Below are positions 30,977 through 30,997 of a stretch of 30,997 bases of DNA, in pieces. The notes under the pieces were generated by a model that made no database searches, was not told the origin of the DNA, and saw nothing but the letters and a program-made list of their open reading frames with translations. Every line of letters begins with the position of its first letter. The first letter of the stretch is position 1. The stretch lies in contig CAKOKM010000012.1 in the NCBI GenBank assembly GCA_934091015.1, positions 1 through 30,997 of the forward strand, written 5' to 3'. Origin of the DNA: an uncultured Bacilli bacterium (GTDB lineage: Bacteria > Bacillota_I > Bacilli_A > RF39 > UBA660). A program made the translations under genes and the position numbers.

Positions 30977-30997
30977 TTATACTTTAATTATTAGGAG
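30977..30997 (+). promoter_or_regulatory. Likely -10 box and ribosome binding site of a gene beyond the window
   Basis: TTATACTTTAATTATTAGGAG ends the window. TATACT resembles a -10 box and AGGAG a ribosome binding site, so a plus-strand gene probably starts within about 10 bases outside. The -35 is unclear. Confidence 0.4.

Overview
The window is about three-quarters A+T and carries a chromosomal segment of a Gram-positive, endospore-forming member of the Bacillota. Evidence includes the rnpB type-B RNA next to gpsB, adjacent ftsA and ftsZ, murT/gatD, a T-box before tyrS, a SipW-type signal peptidase, and several spore genes: gerA/gerC/gerB, yunB, a yutH/cotS-like gene and a cotZ/cotY-like coat gene. 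yutD, yunB, the yutH-like gene and the NifU-like gene lie together much as in Bacillus. Very low GC and small genes suggest an uncultured, possibly gut-associated Bacilli lineage; this placement is inference.

Layout. 1-4.5 kb (+): a HExxH protein, then a complete germinant-receptor operon in the order A-C-B. 4.5-8.1 kb (-): pgsA, a RodZ-like gene that appears to start on a non-AUG codon, RNase P RNA, gpsB, a tiny ORF and a secreted cell-wall amidase. 8.2-11.8 kb (-): a helicase with four near-identical helicase-associated repeats, a coupled 90-aa ORF, and a surface protein with a VPTG/TM/KKK tail. 11.9-13.4 kb: an intact 1,494-bp insertion sequence with 26-bp inverted ends and a perfect 16-bp target duplication. 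13.5-18.8 kb: a membrane protein, an S1-domain protein, a NifU-like protein and a minus-strand run of sporulation or conserved genes (yutH-like, acidic coiled-coil protein, DUF1292, yutD, TM protein, yunB, 37-aa ORF). 19.0-23.4 kb: ftsA-ftsZ (-), divergent from murT-gatD (+). 23.4-24.8 kb: a convergent small RNA and 30-aa hydrophobic peptide, a cotZ-like gene, and a membrane-anchored EIIB-like protein. 24.7-28.5 kb (-): T-box/tyrS, sipW and two SipW-type exported proteins. 28.7-30.8 kb (-): an OmpR-family two-component system with a likely autoregulatory repeat. The right edge ends in what looks like the ribosome binding site of a plus-strand gene outside the window.

How the parts fit: cell-envelope growth and division (pgsA, rodZ, gpsB, amidase, ftsA, ftsZ, murT/gatD) and spore formation and germination dominate. 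SipW probably processes the two TasA/camelysin-like proteins upstream of it in transcription order.

Most notable observations: (1) a type I toxin-antitoxin-like pair at 23.48-23.79 kb, whose two convergent transcripts share the same 5' motif; (2) a GatD homologue lacking both the catalytic Cys and His; (3) two genes (rodZ-like and the response regulator) whose best-placed start codon is AUA; (4) an EIIB-like protein with Asn where the phosphorylated Cys should be; (5) the cleanly delimited insertion sequence.
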